33,870 nt of DNA from Candidatus Kuenenia stuttgartensis (GCA_945861465.1 CAMAVB010000058.1:1-33870), one strand, 5' to 3'; positions 1 to 9,406 are shown, counted from the stretch's first letter. Notes: generated from the letters alone by a model not told the origin. Made by a program: numbers and translations.

Positions 1-16
1 CTGTGGAGAAAGTCTT

Positions 17-1060
17 ATGCGTTCATGTTCATACTTCCTGATGAGTTCAGCGATTCTCAGTGCCTTGACGGTTACAGGTTACGCCGCAGCAGATGAACCT
101 GTGAAGCCGATGCGAATCGGGATGATCGGGCTGGACACTTCGCATTGTCTGGCGTTTGCCGAATTGCTGAACAAACAGCAACCCGATCCGGAAGTGGCTG
201 GCTTTCGAGTTGTGCTTGTGTATCCCAAGGGCAGTCCCGATATCGAAAGCAGCGTTAGCCGTGTGCCCGCGTACACAGAGAAAATCAAAGCCCTCGGTGT
301 TGAGATCTGCGACGACCTCGACACCATGATTTCGCAAGTCGATGCGGTGTTGCTGGAGACCAACGACGGCCGACCACATCTGGAGCAGGTTGCACCGGTG
401 TTGAAGGCGCGCAAGCCCGTCTTTATCGACAAGCCGATCGCTGGTTCACTCGTCGATGCAATCGCGATTTTTGAACTTGCGAAACACTATGATACGCCGG
501 TCTTCAGTTCATCGTCGCTGCGTTTTTCTGAAGCCATCCAGGAGATTCGCGGTGGCTCACTCGGTCCGGTGACGGGGTGCGATGCGTATTCGCCCTGTTC
601 TCTGGAAGCGACTCATCCCGATCTGTTCTGGTATGGCATCCATGGATGTGAAGCCCTGTTTACGGTGATGGGAGCAGGTTGCGAATCTGTGGTGCGCACC
701 TCCACCAAAGATTTTGATCAGGTGACAGGCGTTTGGGCCGACGGTCGGATCGGAACATTTCGCGGCATCCGCGCGGGCGGTTCCGGATATGGCGGCACGG
801 CGTTTGGAGCCAATGGTGTCGCCTCACTTGGCAAGTTCGACGGCTACCGTCCACTGGTTGTTGAGATTGTGAAATTCTATCGAACCGGACATCCGCCGGT
901 GTCTGCGGAGGAAACTATCGATCTGTACGCATTCATGGAAGCGGCAGACGAAAGCAAGCGTCGAGGATTTGTACCGGTGAAGATCGCGGATGTGAAAGCG
1001 GCGGCGGTCGAGGCGGCATCGCGGAAAGTCGCGGCCATGACAGTGACGGAATCGAAATAG
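17..1060 (+). CDS. Secreted Gfo/Idh/MocA-family oxidoreductase
   Basis: 347 aa. The first ~25 residues form a signal peptide ending near YAAADE, so the protein is probably exported. After it comes a Rossmann start (MRIGMIGLDTSHCLAF), then EICDDLDTMISQVDAVLLE and the KPVFIDKPIAGS stretch; the family's E-K-P motif appears here as D-K-P (residues ~136-140). This is the NAD(P)-binding half of Gfo/Idh/MocA proteins. The C-terminal half is short and the usual long beta-sheet substrate domain is reduced. Substrate unknown; the family mostly oxidises or reduces sugars and cyclitols. GGAGAA lies 7 bases before the ATG, which supports the start. Upstream context is cut by the window edge. Confidence 0.85.
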   Translation: MRSCSYFLMSSAILSALTVTGYAAADEPVKPMRIGMIGLDTSHCLAFAELLNKQQPDPEVAGFRVVLVYPKGSPDIESSVSRVPAYTEKIKALGVEICDDLDTMISQVDAVLLETNDGRPHLEQVAPVLKARKPVFIDKPIAGSLVDAIAIFELAKHYDTPVFSSSSLRFSEAIQEIRGGSLGPVTGCDAYSPCSLEATHPDLFWYGIHGCEALFTVMGAGCESVVRTSTKDFDQVTGVWADGRIGTFRGIRAGGSGYGGTAFGANGVASLGKFDGYRPLVVEIVKFYRTGHPPVSAEETIDLYAFMEAADESKRRGFVPVKIADVKAAAVEAASRKVAAMTVTESK

Positions 1061-1166
1061 GCATCTTCGCCGTTGGCGAACCCCCATGGGTCGCACCTCC
1101 GCTCCACCTCGCCGCGTAACCGTCCTTTCCACCACGACTCGTCGCTGGTCGCGGCGTGGCCGCGAA

Positions 1167-1187
1167 GTCCTGCTCGGCAAGCAGGAC
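1167..1187. repeat. Small hairpin in the 1061-1344 intergenic region
   Basis: Perfect 8-bp arms GTCCTGCT / AGCAGGAC around a 5-base loop. The surrounding GC-rich stretch (about 1080-1200) has no convincing coding content and looks like part of a dispersed repeat. It could also act as a weak terminator for the upstream gene, but there is no T-run. Confidence 0.4.
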
Positions 1188-1238
1188 CTACCGACATCGG
1201 CGACTGCACTTATGACGATTCCTGCGTTCCCGCATGTT

Positions 1239-1266
1239 TTGACACCGGGCGGTCGTAGCCTAGAAT
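1239..1266 (+). promoter_or_regulatory. Predicted sigma70-type promoter of the glucose dehydrogenase gene
   Basis: TTGACA at 1239-1244 and TAGAAT at 1261-1266 with a 16-base spacer. The -35 box is a perfect consensus match and the -10 box matches at 5 of 6 positions. A start about 7 bases downstream would give a leader of roughly 70 bases before the ATG at 1345. Inference from sequence only. Confidence 0.5.
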
Positions 1267-1344
1267 TCCGGTTTTGCTCGCAAAGCAGGTTGCACCTGTG
1301 CTCCAACCAACAAACGTCACAGCACATTCAGGAAAGTTTGATCA

Positions 1345-2448
1345 ATGAAAGCCATTGCCGTCCGTCCCGGAACTCCGAACAGCGTGCATCTGGCAGAGCT
1401 GGAAAAACCGGCGGTGACTGATATTCCCGATGGTCGCGGAGTGCTGACTCGAGTTCTGAAGGTCGGCGTGGACGCCACTGATCGGGAAATCAACGACGCA
1501 CTCTACGGCAACGCGCCTCCGGGATACGATTTCCTTGTGATCGGGCATGAGTGCTTTGGAATTGTGGAAGAAATCGGTCCGAGCGTTCGCCGAGTGAAAG
1601 TCGGCGACTACGTGACATGTACCGTACGGCGTCCTGGCGGATCGATCTACGACCGCATTGGTCGTTCAGACATTACCAGTGAAGAACAGTATTACGAGCG
1701 CGGGATCAATCTGCGACATGGATATCTGACGGAGTATTTTGTGGACGATGAAGAATTCGTCGTCCGTATTCCGGTGGGACTCAAGCATCTGCACGTGCTG
1801 GCGGAACCGATGAGCTGTGCGGCGAAGGCCGTTGATCAGGCGATCCTCGCTCAGAAGCGACTGCAGGTCTGGGAACCAAAGCGAGCCTGGGTGACCGGTG
1901 CCGGTCAGATCGGGCTGCTGTCGACATTGATTCTGCGCTTGCGAGGCATTGAGGTTTTGACATTGGCTCGAGGTCGCAAGCCGAACCTGAAAGCGGAAAT
2001 CGCCGAAGGATTTGGTTCGACCTACATCAGCACGCAGGATTATTCACTCAAAGAACTCGCTGCCACTCACGGTAAGCCCGATCTCATTATCGAAGCGACT
2101 GGAAGCAGCGAGCTGGCGTTTGAAGCCATGCAGATTCTTGGTCACAACGGCTGCATGGTCTGGACGAGCATTACTGGCGGCACCAGGAAAACAGAAGTCC
2201 CCAGTGACAGTATCAACCTGAACTGGGTCCTGGGGAACAAATTGCTGGTAGGTTCTGTAAATGCCAACTTCCGTCATTTCGAATCAGGCATCGCAGATTT
2301 GGCACTGGGAGAAGTGACATGGCCCGGCGTAATTCAGAAGATCCTGACGACACCCGTTCAGGGCCTGGATAACTATAAAGAGATGATGCGTCTGCTGGTT
2401 GAACATAAGGATGCCCTCAAAGTCTACGTCAACGTGGCGGAAGGCTAA
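1345..2448 (+). CDS. Glucose 1-dehydrogenase-like medium-chain dehydrogenase
   Basis: 367 aa zinc-type medium-chain dehydrogenase most like the archaeal/haloarchaeal glucose dehydrogenase group, which oxidises D-glucose to gluconolactone with NAD(P). Visible signatures: D43 in GVDATDREI and H68-E69 in [12 protein letters not shown] (catalytic zinc ligands), a second acidic ligand in VLAEPMSCA, the group-typical TVRRPGG and [16 protein letters not shown] stretches, and a Rossmann motif [10 protein letters not shown]. The four-cysteine structural zinc lobe of classical alcohol dehydrogenases is absent, as in some members of this group. Cytoplasmic; no signal peptide. AGGAAAG stands just before the ATG. 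Stands alone with its own predicted promoter. Confidence 0.85.
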   Translation: MKAIAVRPGTPNSVHLAELEKPAVTDIPDGRGVLTRVLKVGVDATDREINDALYGNAPPGYDFLVIGHECFGIVEEIGPSVRRVKVGDYVTCTVRRPGGSIYDRIGRSDITSEEQYYERGINLRHGYLTEYFVDDEEFVVRIPVGLKHLHVLAEPMSCAAKAVDQAILAQKRLQVWEPKRAWVTGAGQIGLLSTLILRLRGIEVLTLARGRKPNLKAEIAEGFGSTYISTQDYSLKELAATHGKPDLIIEATGSSELAFEAMQILGHNGCMVWTSITGGTRKTEVPSDSINLNWVLGNKLLVGSVNANFRHFESGIADLALGEVTWPGVIQKILTTPVQGLDNYKEMMRLLVEHKDALKVYVNVAEG

Positions 2449-2465
2449 TGTTCGGTCAACCATGC

Positions 2466-2547
2466 TTTGATGTGTGCCACTGGCTCTGCCAGTGTGCTTC
2501 ATCGGCATGAAACACTGGCAGAGCCAGTGGCACACAACCCATCAAAC
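2466..2547. repeat. Long palindrome, GTGTGCCACTGGCTCTGCC family
   Basis: Perfect 25-bp inverted arms (2471-2495 and 2512-2536) around a 16-base spacer, with an outer TTTGAT/ATCAAA pair. A half copy of the same sequence lies at 11902-11933, so this is a dispersed REP-like family. It sits 18 bases after the dehydrogenase stop and could also stop transcription. The rest of the gene-free stretch 2449-2910 holds only this and the next palindrome. Confidence 0.8.
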
Positions 2548-2770
2548 CATCTCTGACAGTGCATTAGTACCTCTGTTCTTAGACGGACTTGAGCCAGTTT
2601 GTTCAAAAACCGGCTGATTTTGCCCGGCACCCCCTGCCAACGCCTGAAATCCGGCAGATTCTGCTGGAGTGTGAACGGTGCAGACAATTGTGCGTCGATC
2701 CTTGCCGAATCGCCGTTGCCTGAAAATTGCGGCAGCAGGTATCCTGCGTTCCTCTCCGATCTCATTGGCT

Positions 2771-2848
2771 TTGAAAAAGGGGTCAGGAACCAATAGCCAA
2801 ATGGCCCAAAGGGTGCTCCGCACTATTGGTTCCTGACCCCTTTTTCAA
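2771..2848. repeat. Long palindrome carrying GGGGTCAGGAACC
   Basis: Perfect 26-bp inverted arms at 2771-2796 and 2823-2848 with a 26-base loop. The outer ends read TTGAAAAAGGGGTCAGG. The RAYT transposase gene at the right end of the window ends in a similar AAAAAG-ACGTGACCCCTT context, which suggests (inference) that this kind of palindrome is a RAYT substrate. Confidence 0.8.
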
Positions 2849-2910
2849 ATCCCCGTCTCCTGCTGTCTCAGCACTCTCACCTTTCCAGAATCCTCTGAAA
2901 GGCCGTCGTC

Positions 2911-4140
2911 ATGCGCTCCTTCAGGTTGCATCTGCAGCTTCCTTGCTTTGTCGTTTTAATGGCCATCACTGCGGCTGGCTGCCATACAATGAATGGCTAC
3001 GCGACGAATTCGTCGGGCATGGGCTATTACGAACAGGGAAACTACACGGCTGCTGCGAATGAGTTTCAGCAGGCGATGATGGCGAATCCTTCGAATCCCG
3101 ACTACGTCGCGAACTTCGCCAAGGCAAAGATGAAACTGGGCGACACACAAGGCGCGGAACAATTGTATCGCCAGTCGCTGGCCATGGCACCGTCGCATCA
3201 GCCGTCCTATCATGGACTTGCAGAAACGATGATTGCTCAGGGACGAAGCGACGAAGCGGCGAGCTTGTTGACAACCTGGGCAGGAACTCAGCCATACGTT
3301 GCCGAGTCCCATGTCGAACTGGCATGGTTGCAGCGGGAAATGGGCCAGTCCGGCGCGGCATCTCAATCGTTGCAGCGCGCGCTTCAGGTCAACCCTAATC
3401 ATTCAACCGCACTCGCGCAATTGGGGCAGTACTACGAAGAGAACGGACAACCGGATCAGGCTGTCGCTGTTTATCAGCGATCACTGCAATCCGACTGGAA
3501 TCAGCCCGAAGTACATTCTCGCATCGCCGCAGCGTCGCAAAGTGCGGGGCCAGCCAGCCCGATGGCCGCGACCGCAATGGCACGCGGCGTGCATCCTTAC
3601 AACGTGCCTCGCCAACAGACCGCCTTCGGTCCGCCGTCGCGCGGTGCCCGAATGGCGCAGATGCGTACGTCGCAAACTCAAATGGCCATGCGTGGAAATC
3701 CCATGTATGGCGCTCAGATGACCGCCGCTCCGAACATGCATCAGAGCATGATGTCAGCCCATTACGCGCCGAACGGGATGCAGATGCCGGGAAGCATGCC
3801 GTCAACAGGTGGCTGGCAACCCGCCGATTCGATCATGAACGTGCCACCGGATCAGACCGCATCCATGTCATTCGGAACCGGAATGCCCGGCAATGGAACG
3901 CCGGAGTTTCAGCCGTCTGGCGGAGAATGGTCATTCGAAACCCCGACGCCAGCGGCGACTCCTTCGGCAGTTCCTCAGAACTCGACTCCCAACACTGCCG
4001 TCGCCCCGACACCGGATCCAGCGTTTTCCGAAACAGAGTCTTCGACGAACGTGACCAACGTTTCATGGACACCCTCCAGCACGAAAACTCCGATTACTGG
4101 CAGTTCCTCAGACGAACCGCCGCTGGTTGAAGCGTTCTAG
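2911..4140 (+). CDS. TPR-repeat lipoprotein with Met/Gln/Pro-rich tail
   Basis: 409 aa. A lipoprotein signal peptide ends in the lipobox TAAGC (Cys24), so the protein should be lipid-anchored in a membrane facing the periplasm. Residues ~35-200 hold about five tetratricopeptide repeats (for example YEQGNYTAAANEFQQAM, AKAKMKLGDTQGAEQLYRQS, LGQYYEENGQPDQAVAVYQR), a protein-interaction scaffold. From ~215 on the sequence is low-complexity, rich in Met, Gln, Pro, Ser and Thr, and probably disordered. GAAAGG precedes the ATG by 9 bases. No partner can be inferred, since the neighbours are repeats. Confidence 0.85.
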   Translation: MRSFRLHLQLPCFVVLMAITAAGCHTMNGYATNSSGMGYYEQGNYTAAANEFQQAMMANPSNPDYVANFAKAKMKLGDTQGAEQLYRQSLAMAPSHQPSYHGLAETMIAQGRSDEAASLLTTWAGTQPYVAESHVELAWLQREMGQSGAASQSLQRALQVNPNHSTALAQLGQYYEENGQPDQAVAVYQRSLQSDWNQPEVHSRIAAASQSAGPASPMAATAMARGVHPYNVPRQQTAFGPPSRGARMAQMRTSQTQMAMRGNPMYGAQMTAAPNMHQSMMSAHYAPNGMQMPGSMPSTGGWQPADSIMNVPPDQTASMSFGTGMPGNGTPEFQPSGGEWSFETPTPAATPSAVPQNSTPNTAVAPTPDPAFSETESSTNVTNVSWTPSSTKTPITGSSSDEPPLVEAF

Positions 4141-4250
4141 TTCGACTGTCCAGGATTCACGACCCGAGCAGGAAATCGCTTTGAATAAGGTGGCAGCAGA
4201 TCAATATCCTGCAGCATCCTCACGTGTGTGCCGCGTGTCCGCTGCTGCAG

Positions 4251-4622
4251 AAGTGCCCCGTTCGATTTGGGTCGGGCTGGAATCCGGTGACGATTGAAGC
4301 GAAGCAGGTGCGGCTGATCAATCGTCGGCGCAAGGAATAGACAACGGAGTTTCGAGATGAATACCGACTGCGCAGCGGCATTGAGGCGACCAACCGTCTT
4401 CTGAAACGAGTGACGGGGCTCGACCGTCTTCGCGTGCATGGTCGTCCGGCGGTGTTTTCAAACATCCTGCTGAAAGTCGCCGACTGGAATCTCCTGCGAG
4501 CCGCGAGCGTGCGCCCACTCATCGCCAAACTGACGAAAGGTGGTCAGGCAGGGCAGTCTGCGCTGAGTTTTTCGACGTCAAATCGCCGTCTGGTGACCTT
4601 CATCACGCTCTTGGTCGCCTGA
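4251..4622 (+). pseudogene. C-terminal remnant of a DDE transposase (IS1182/ISNCY-like)
   Basis: The frame reads ...INRRRKE-stop-TTEFRDEYRLRSGIEATN, then RVTGLDRLRVHGRPAVFSNI and LLKVADWNLLRAA. The R-SGIEATN and L-RLRV-GRPAV blocks are typical of the C-terminal end of IS1182/ISNCY-type DDE transposases. Only this end is present, and an in-frame TAG at 4338-4340 breaks it, so it is not functional. No terminal inverted repeats were found for the original insertion sequence. The surrounding gene-free stretch 4141-5071 otherwise holds the nested repeat at 4726-4849. Confidence 0.75.
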
Positions 4623-4725
4623 GTAGTCCGCCAACCACGCTGCAGTAAAAAAATCCACGTCCGTCACCAAAACCGAATTCAACCCAACGGTCTTTTGTCG
4701 CACGTGTCTGTCCAACATCCTTTTT

Positions 4726-4849
4726 AGGCGAGCGGCAGGATAGAACTTACCCTCCGCAATTTGTACGACGGACTTCCAGTCCGTCGAGTAGCACCATGCG
4801 ACGGACTGGAAGTCCGTCGTACCGGTAAATTCATTTCTGCCGCTCGCCT
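4726..4849. repeat. MITE-like nested inverted repeat, 124 bp
   Basis: Terminal 13-bp inverted repeats AGGCGAGCGGCAG (4726-4738) and CTGCCGCTCGCCT (4837-4849), with weaker complementarity extending inward. Nested inside is a perfect 24-bp palindrome pair carrying GACGGACTTCCAGTCCGTC (4763-4786 and 4799-4822). It has no coding capacity and looks like a non-autonomous element carrying, or invaded by, a second palindrome. Confidence 0.75.
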
Positions 4850-5071
4850 TAACAAAGGTACGCAGACGAACGCTGACTCCTCCCAGAGGGTAGGCACTGA
4901 CAATTTGTTTGTCAAGGATCGTCTGTCTCGAAGCAGATTGAAGCTCAGTCGATTCAACTCTATGATCTCCAGCGTATGATTCCGCCGGAGATGCGTCATT
5001 CGACCTACCGAAGCAGGCTGAGACGACAGAAACACGGTATCTACAAATCTACGCAAAGGATTTTTGTAAAA

Positions 5072-6574
5072 ATGTTATCCAGATTTCGAATATTCATACT
5101 TGCGTGCTCAATGATTTCAGCTGCCATGACGACTTACGGTGCTGATCCGTTGCCATCCGAGTCGGACTCAGGCAGCAGTCTGCTTGTCGGCGTTGCGGAG
5201 ACGGACATCACCCCGCCCGTCGGTTTTCCGATGGCGGGTTACTATCACGAGCGACTGGCCGAAGGGACGATTGATCCGCTGAAGGCCAAAGCCATCGTCT
5301 TTCGTGATGGCGACACGGCAGGCGCTCTGGTGGTGTGTGATCTAATCGGCATCGCCACGGATCTGTCGCGTGAAGTTCGCCGGCGAGTCTCCGAAAAGAC
5401 CGGCATCCCCGCAAACAATATTGCGATCTCAGCAACGCACTCACACACCGCTCCAGACTACATGAAAGAATTGTATCTGTATCTCGGCAGAGAAGTACAG
5501 GAAGATCTGCGGGCCACATACATCGAAAAACTGATCAACGGACCTGTGGAAGCAATCGTCCAGGCTCATGCCAACGCGAAGCCCTCGTCGCTGGCAACAG
5601 GTTCAGCGACGCAGGCGACACCGGTTTCTTTCAACCGCCGATTCGTGATGCGCGACGGCAGCGTTCAGACGTGGCAAGGTTTGTCAAATCCGGAAGTCGT
5701 CCGTGCCGCTGGTCCGATTGATCCTGAGATCGGGCTGCTCGCGATTCGAAATCCGGAGGACGGTACAACTCGCGGAATTCTCAGTAACTTCGCGCTCCAT
5801 CTGGATACAGTCGGAGGCATGAGATGGAGCGCTGATTATCCGTTCTTCATCGAACGTACGCTCCGTAAGGCGTGTGGACCGGATGTCGTCTCGATCTTTG
5901 GCACCGGATGCTGCGGAGACATCAACCACGCCGACCCTTCGACGACTGTCAGGAACAAAGCCGATTTTATCGGTGATTCAATCGGAACATCGATCAGCGC
6001 ACAACTCACTCAATTGACACCGATTGAAAACACGCGGCTGGCGGTCAAATCGCAGGTCGTGCGGTTGCCGCTCGAAGACGCAACCCGTGAAGAGGTCGAG
6101 CGATCGGTGCAGCTCGTGGATCTGGCAAATCACGGCGGGAAGGTGGAATTCCTCGAGCACGTCACCGCTTACAAAAAGCTGATTATTGATCAACTGCGCC
6201 ATCGCGAACCCTACACCAAAACGGTCGAACATATCACCTGGGGTCTGAGTCGCTCACTGGCAGGCGTGGGCGAGACACTGCCGGTTGACCTGACCGTGAT
6301 CACAATTGGCAATGACGTCGCGATTGTGTGCCTTCCCGGCGAGATCTTTGTCGAGCTGGGACTGGCGATCAAACATGCGTCGCCGTTCCGCACGACAATC
6401 GTTGTCGAACTGTCGAACGCGGTTGAGTCCATCTATGTCCCGCATCGGGCGGCGTATGCCGGGGGAAGCTATGAGGTGACGAATTCGACTGTCCAGCCGG
6501 GTAGCGGCGAGATGCTGGTCGAGACCGCTCTGACGTTGCTTCGCGCCGCTGCCACGGAATCTTCAAGGCCCTGA
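5072..6574 (+). CDS. Secreted neutral/alkaline ceramidase-like hydrolase
   Basis: 500 aa from the chosen start. The frame is open further upstream to 4976, but the ATG at 5072 begins a clean signal peptide (MLSRFRIFILACSMISAAM..TYGA) and has AAGGA 11 bases upstream, so I take it as the start. The body matches the neutral/alkaline non-lysosomal ceramidase superfamily: VGVAETDITPPVGFPMAGY near the N-terminus, the zinc-binding SATHSHTAPDY motif, SNFALHLDTVGG with a further histidine, and GTGCCGDINHADP. The C-terminal immunoglobulin-like domain of bona fide ceramidases is missing, as is usual in planctomycete relatives. True substrate unknown; an amidase or esterase on lipids or sugars is possible. 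Confidence 0.8.
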   Translation: MLSRFRIFILACSMISAAMTTYGADPLPSESDSGSSLLVGVAETDITPPVGFPMAGYYHERLAEGTIDPLKAKAIVFRDGDTAGALVVCDLIGIATDLSREVRRRVSEKTGIPANNIAISATHSHTAPDYMKELYLYLGREVQEDLRATYIEKLINGPVEAIVQAHANAKPSSLATGSATQATPVSFNRRFVMRDGSVQTWQGLSNPEVVRAAGPIDPEIGLLAIRNPEDGTTRGILSNFALHLDTVGGMRWSADYPFFIERTLRKACGPDVVSIFGTGCCGDINHADPSTTVRNKADFIGDSIGTSISAQLTQLTPIENTRLAVKSQVVRLPLEDATREEVERSVQLVDLANHGGKVEFLEHVTAYKKLIIDQLRHREPYTKTVEHITWGLSRSLAGVGETLPVDLTVITIGNDVAIVCLPGEIFVELGLAIKHASPFRTTIVVELSNAVESIYVPHRAAYAGGSYEVTNSTVQPGSGEMLVETALTLLRAAATESSRP

Positions 6575-6585
6575 CAGGCAACTGG

Positions 6586-6661
6586 GGTGTCAAAGTGACG
6601 GTGTCAAAGTGACGGTGTCAAAGTGACTGGTACTTGCGTTTCTCTGGTACTTGCGTTTCTC
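6586..6661. repeat. Two adjacent short tandem repeats
   Basis: GGTGTCAAAGTGAC occurs three times in a row (6586-6627, 14-bp unit), followed at once by TGGTACTTGCGTTTCTC twice (6628-6661, 17-bp unit). All copies are identical. Located 12 bases after the ceramidase-like gene. Confidence 0.85.
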
Positions 6662-6689
6662 TGACTGGACAGCGCATGGTCGGGCGGCA

Positions 6690-6766
6690 GGGCGGCAGCC
6701 CTCCGAGCGGAGATGCTGCAGATACCAACATGCTGGTCCCACGAATCACTCGGAGGGCTGACGCCC
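6690..6766. repeat. Inverted repeat between the ceramidase-like gene and pgk
   Basis: Arms GGGCGGCAGCCCTCCGAG (6690-6707) and CTCGGAGGGCTGACGCCC (6749-6766) pair at 17 of 18 positions around a 41-base spacer. REP-like; it may also end transcription of the upstream gene. Together with the tandem repeats it fills most of the gene-free stretch 6575-6959. Confidence 0.65.
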
Positions 6767-6855
6767 AGCCGCTCGCCGACGTTATCATTCATGACCCACA
6801 GCCAGATACCATAATCGTGCTCGAAGCACGTGAAATATGAATTCCTGCGGATGCC

Positions 6856-6883
6856 GTGACTGAAAGCGCCAGTTCGCTAAAAT
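6856..6883 (+). promoter_or_regulatory. Possible pgk promoter
   Basis: GTGACT (6856-6861) and TAAAAT (6878-6883), 16 bases apart, about 77 bases before the pgk ATG. The -10 is a 5/6 match and the -35 only 4/6, so this is tentative. Confidence 0.3.
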
Positions 6884-6959
6884 GCGGCGAGAGTGCGTCG
6901 TCCAGGTAGACGGTGCGGTGATTATTACGGTGCGTGCAAAGACGATAAGAAGCAGAATC

Positions 6960-8147
6960 ATGGCGAAAAAATCAATTGCAGATGTGAATGTTGCCGGAAA
7001 ATCGGTCCTCATGCGAGTCGATTTTAACGTTCCGTTGGATGATCACGGCAATGTGACCGACGATCGCCGTGTCCGGATGGCCATTCCTTCGATCAGGTCC
7101 GTGATCGATCGTGGCGGAAGAGTAATTCTGTGCAGTCACCTGGGACGACCTGAATCCGGTCAGGATAATTCTAAGGAAAGCCTGAAGCCCGCTGCTGATG
7201 TCCTGGCGAACCTGCTCGGGAAGCCAGTCGCTTTCGCCACGGACGCAGTCGATGCCGATGCCTCCGCCAAAGTTGTTGCATTGCAGGACGGCGAGGTCCT
7301 CGTCCTCGAAAACCTGCGCTTCTATAAAGGCGAAAAGAAGGGTGATGCTGCGTTTGCAGCGAAGCTCGCCGGATTCGCGGATATCTACTGCAACGATGCT
7401 TTTGGAACATGTCACCGCACCGATGCATCAATGGTGGCCGTGCCTCAGGCGATGGTCGGCAAACCACGAGTCGTCGGATTCCTGGTGCAGAAGGAAATTC
7501 AATATTTGTCAGACGCAATCGCGAATCCAAAACGGCCTTTCATCGCGATTCTTGGCGGAGCCAAAGTCTCCGACAAGATCAACGTGATCAGGAACCTGTT
7601 GGGTATTTGCGACAAAGTACTGATCGGCGGCGCGATGGCCTACACGTTTTCGCTGGCGAAGGGTGGCAAGGTCGGCAAGAGTCGCGTGGAACTGGACAAG
7701 GTCGAACTCGCAAAGGAGCTCATCCAGATTGGCGGAAGCAAATTGGTCCTGCCGGTGGACACACATTGCGGCGATGCCTTCAACGCGGACTGCAACAAAC
7801 TTGTCGTGAAAGCTGGCGACATTCCCGATACGTTTGAAGGCTTTGATATTGGCCCTGCCACGTCAGCCCAGTACGCTCAGGAATTGAAGAACGCAAAGAC
7901 GGTTGTCTGGAACGGTCCAATGGGCGTGTTTGAAATGCCTCCATTTGATGCCGGAACACGCATTGTGGCCGAAGCCATTGCCAACAGTTCCGCCACCAGC
8001 ATCATCGGCGGTGGCGACAGCGCGGCAGCGATTCAGCAACTGGGCTTTGCCGACAAAGTCTCACATGTCAGCACTGGCGGTGGAGCCAGTCTGGCGATGC
8101 TGGAAGGCCAAAAATTCGCCGCAGTAGAATTGCTTGATGAAGCGTAG
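6960..8147 (+). CDS. pgk: Phosphoglycerate kinase
   Basis: 395 aa. Transfers the acyl phosphate of 1,3-bisphosphoglycerate to ADP in glycolysis (reverse in gluconeogenesis); cytoplasmic. All family blocks are present in order: [92 protein letters not shown] and [15 protein letters not shown]. The segment around residues 140-155 reads [16 protein letters not shown], where most relatives have VNDAFGTAHRAH, a mild variation. The frame stays open upstream to 6882, but the family normally begins at MAKKSI, and AGAAGCAG precedes that ATG. Monocistronic, followed by a strong palindrome. Confidence 0.97.
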   Translation: MAKKSIADVNVAGKSVLMRVDFNVPLDDHGNVTDDRRVRMAIPSIRSVIDRGGRVILCSHLGRPESGQDNSKESLKPAADVLANLLGKPVAFATDAVDADASAKVVALQDGEVLVLENLRFYKGEKKGDAAFAAKLAGFADIYCNDAFGTCHRTDASMVAVPQAMVGKPRVVGFLVQKEIQYLSDAIANPKRPFIAILGGAKVSDKINVIRNLLGICDKVLIGGAMAYTFSLAKGGKVGKSRVELDKVELAKELIQIGGSKLVLPVDTHCGDAFNADCNKLVVKAGDIPDTFEGFDIGPATSAQYAQELKNAKTVVWNGPMGVFEMPPFDAGTRIVAEAIANSSATSIIGGGDSAAAIQQLGFADKVSHVSTGGGASLAMLEGQKFAAVELLDEA

Positions 8148-8172
8148 CGCTTTGTCAAGGTTTAGTTTCAGG

Positions 8173-8251
8173 GTAGGCCGGACCAAGCGCAGCGCCGTTC
8201 CGGCAGGTGTCTGGCAATTGCCGGAACGGCGCTGCGCTTGGTCCGGCCTAC
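8173..8251. repeat. 79-bp palindrome, GTAGGCCGGACCAAG family (short form)
   Basis: Perfect 33-bp inverted arms at 8173-8205 and 8219-8251 with a 13-base loop. The outer 15 bases match the ends of the two 138-bp repeats at 11976-12113 and 30906-31043. Lying 25 bases after the pgk stop and before a convergent gene, it could act as a two-way terminator, although it lacks a T-run. Confidence 0.85.
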
Positions 8252-8285
8252 AGATTCAACCCCCATTTGTTGTCTCGATCAAGCC

Positions 8286-9374
8286 CTACTCGTTCGACAG
8301 AACTTCTTCCGGATCTTTCTGAGGCGGTTCGCTCTTGTCCCATTTTGCTGCTCGGGCTTCTTCATCCGGCGTCATGAAAGGTCGGACCACACGCAGGCCA
8401 ACCCCCAGTGCGTCGGTAAAGTACCAGATGCTCTGTGGCAATTGCGGATCCTGCTGCTTCCATTCTTCGCTCGATCCTTCACGCACTGAGCTCCGAAGCA
8501 TATCGGCCGGATCATCCCAGCCTCCGCCACGCACGACACGGGGGTATTCCGTGAGCGGAATAACGAGTGGATCGGTTGAGACCTTGCCAGCCTGCAGCGA
8601 ATACGCTTCGGGAACATATTGATCCAGGACCCACTCCGCGACATTACCATGCATGTCGTGCAGTCCCCAGGGATTTGGTTTCTTCTTTCCGACAGGCTGA
8701 TAATTCCCGTTGCTGTTTTCTTCGAACCATGCATAGGCATCCATTTCCGTCGCGTCATCACCAAAGGAGTATGCTGTCGTTGTTCCGGCGCGACAGGCGT
8801 ATTCCCATTCTGCCTCTGTCGGCAATCGATAATAGCGTCCCGACTTGGCACTCAGCCACGCACAGTACATTCTCGCAGAATGCTGCGTCATGCAGATCGC
8901 CGGATGATTTTCACGGCCCATACCGAAACTCATGTCCGTGTAAGGCGGAGTCGGGCGAGTCACGGCATCGGCCACTTTGTCACGCGGATTCGATGGTTTG
9001 CCGTAGGCCGCCCGACGCAACGAATCGACGCGGTCGCTCCACACTTCGTACTGATTCCATGTGATCTCGAATTTGCTCATCCAGAAGGGCGAGACCTCAA
9101 CCTCATGTTGTGGTCCTTCGTCGGCGCGTCGATCTGTTTCGGTCTCAGGGCTGCCCATCACGAGCTTCCCGCCTGCAACTGGCAGCATTTCAATTTTGAA
9201 AGCTGTGTGTGCCAAAGGTTCGATATACGCCTTCATGTCGGCAGGCGATTCAGCAATCGCGTCCGGCACTTTCACAGGCTCCGGCTTGTCCTCCGCGATC
9301 GTTGCGCGGTGCAACGAAGCGGCCAGAATTAAAGTGCCGAACAAACGGAACCAAACGGACGACTGTAACGTCAT
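8286..9374 (-). CDS. Exported SUMF1/FGE-family protein
   Basis: 362 aa with an N-terminal signal peptide (ending near HRATIAEDK) and one formylglycine-generating-enzyme-type domain (residues ~60-355). Family blocks: LVMGSPETETDRRADEGPQH, FWMSKFEITWNQYE, YRLPTEAEWEYACRAGT, WGLHDMHGNVAEWVLD, YPRVVRGGGWDD and a GLRVVRPF end. The region where true FGE carries its catalytic cysteine reads LRSSVREGSSEEW and has none, so this is unlikely to make formylglycine. In planctomycetes such proteins are numerous and mostly of unknown role. Convergent with pgk. Confidence 0.88.
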   Translation of the reverse strand: MTLQSSVWFRLFGTLILAASLHRATIAEDKPEPVKVPDAIAESPADMKAYIEPLAHTAFKIEMLPVAGGKLVMGSPETETDRRADEGPQHEVEVSPFWMSKFEITWNQYEVWSDRVDSLRRAAYGKPSNPRDKVADAVTRPTPPYTDMSFGMGRENHPAICMTQHSARMYCAWLSAKSGRYYRLPTEAEWEYACRAGTTTAYSFGDDATEMDAYAWFEENSNGNYQPVGKKKPNPWGLHDMHGNVAEWVLDQYVPEAYSLQAGKVSTDPLVIPLTEYPRVVRGGGWDDPADMLRSSVREGSSEEWKQQDPQLPQSIWYFTDALGVGLRVVRPFMTPDEEARAAKWDKSEPPQKDPEEVLSNE

Positions 9375-9406
9375 GATCCACGAGCCTCAACTTCATTACG
9401 TAGTAT

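Noticed and set aside
2599-2796. Open frame between the dehydrogenase and the TPR gene
   Set aside because: Overlaps the palindrome at 2771, has no ribosome-binding site, and has a composition unlike real genes here.
2956-3402. Minus-strand open frames across the TPR gene
   Set aside because: Arg/Cys-rich translations typical of antisense shadows; the plus frame has a lipobox and TPR motifs.
4761-4979. Open frame across the nested repeat before the ceramidase-like gene
   Set aside because: Its first third is translation of the palindrome; no start signals.
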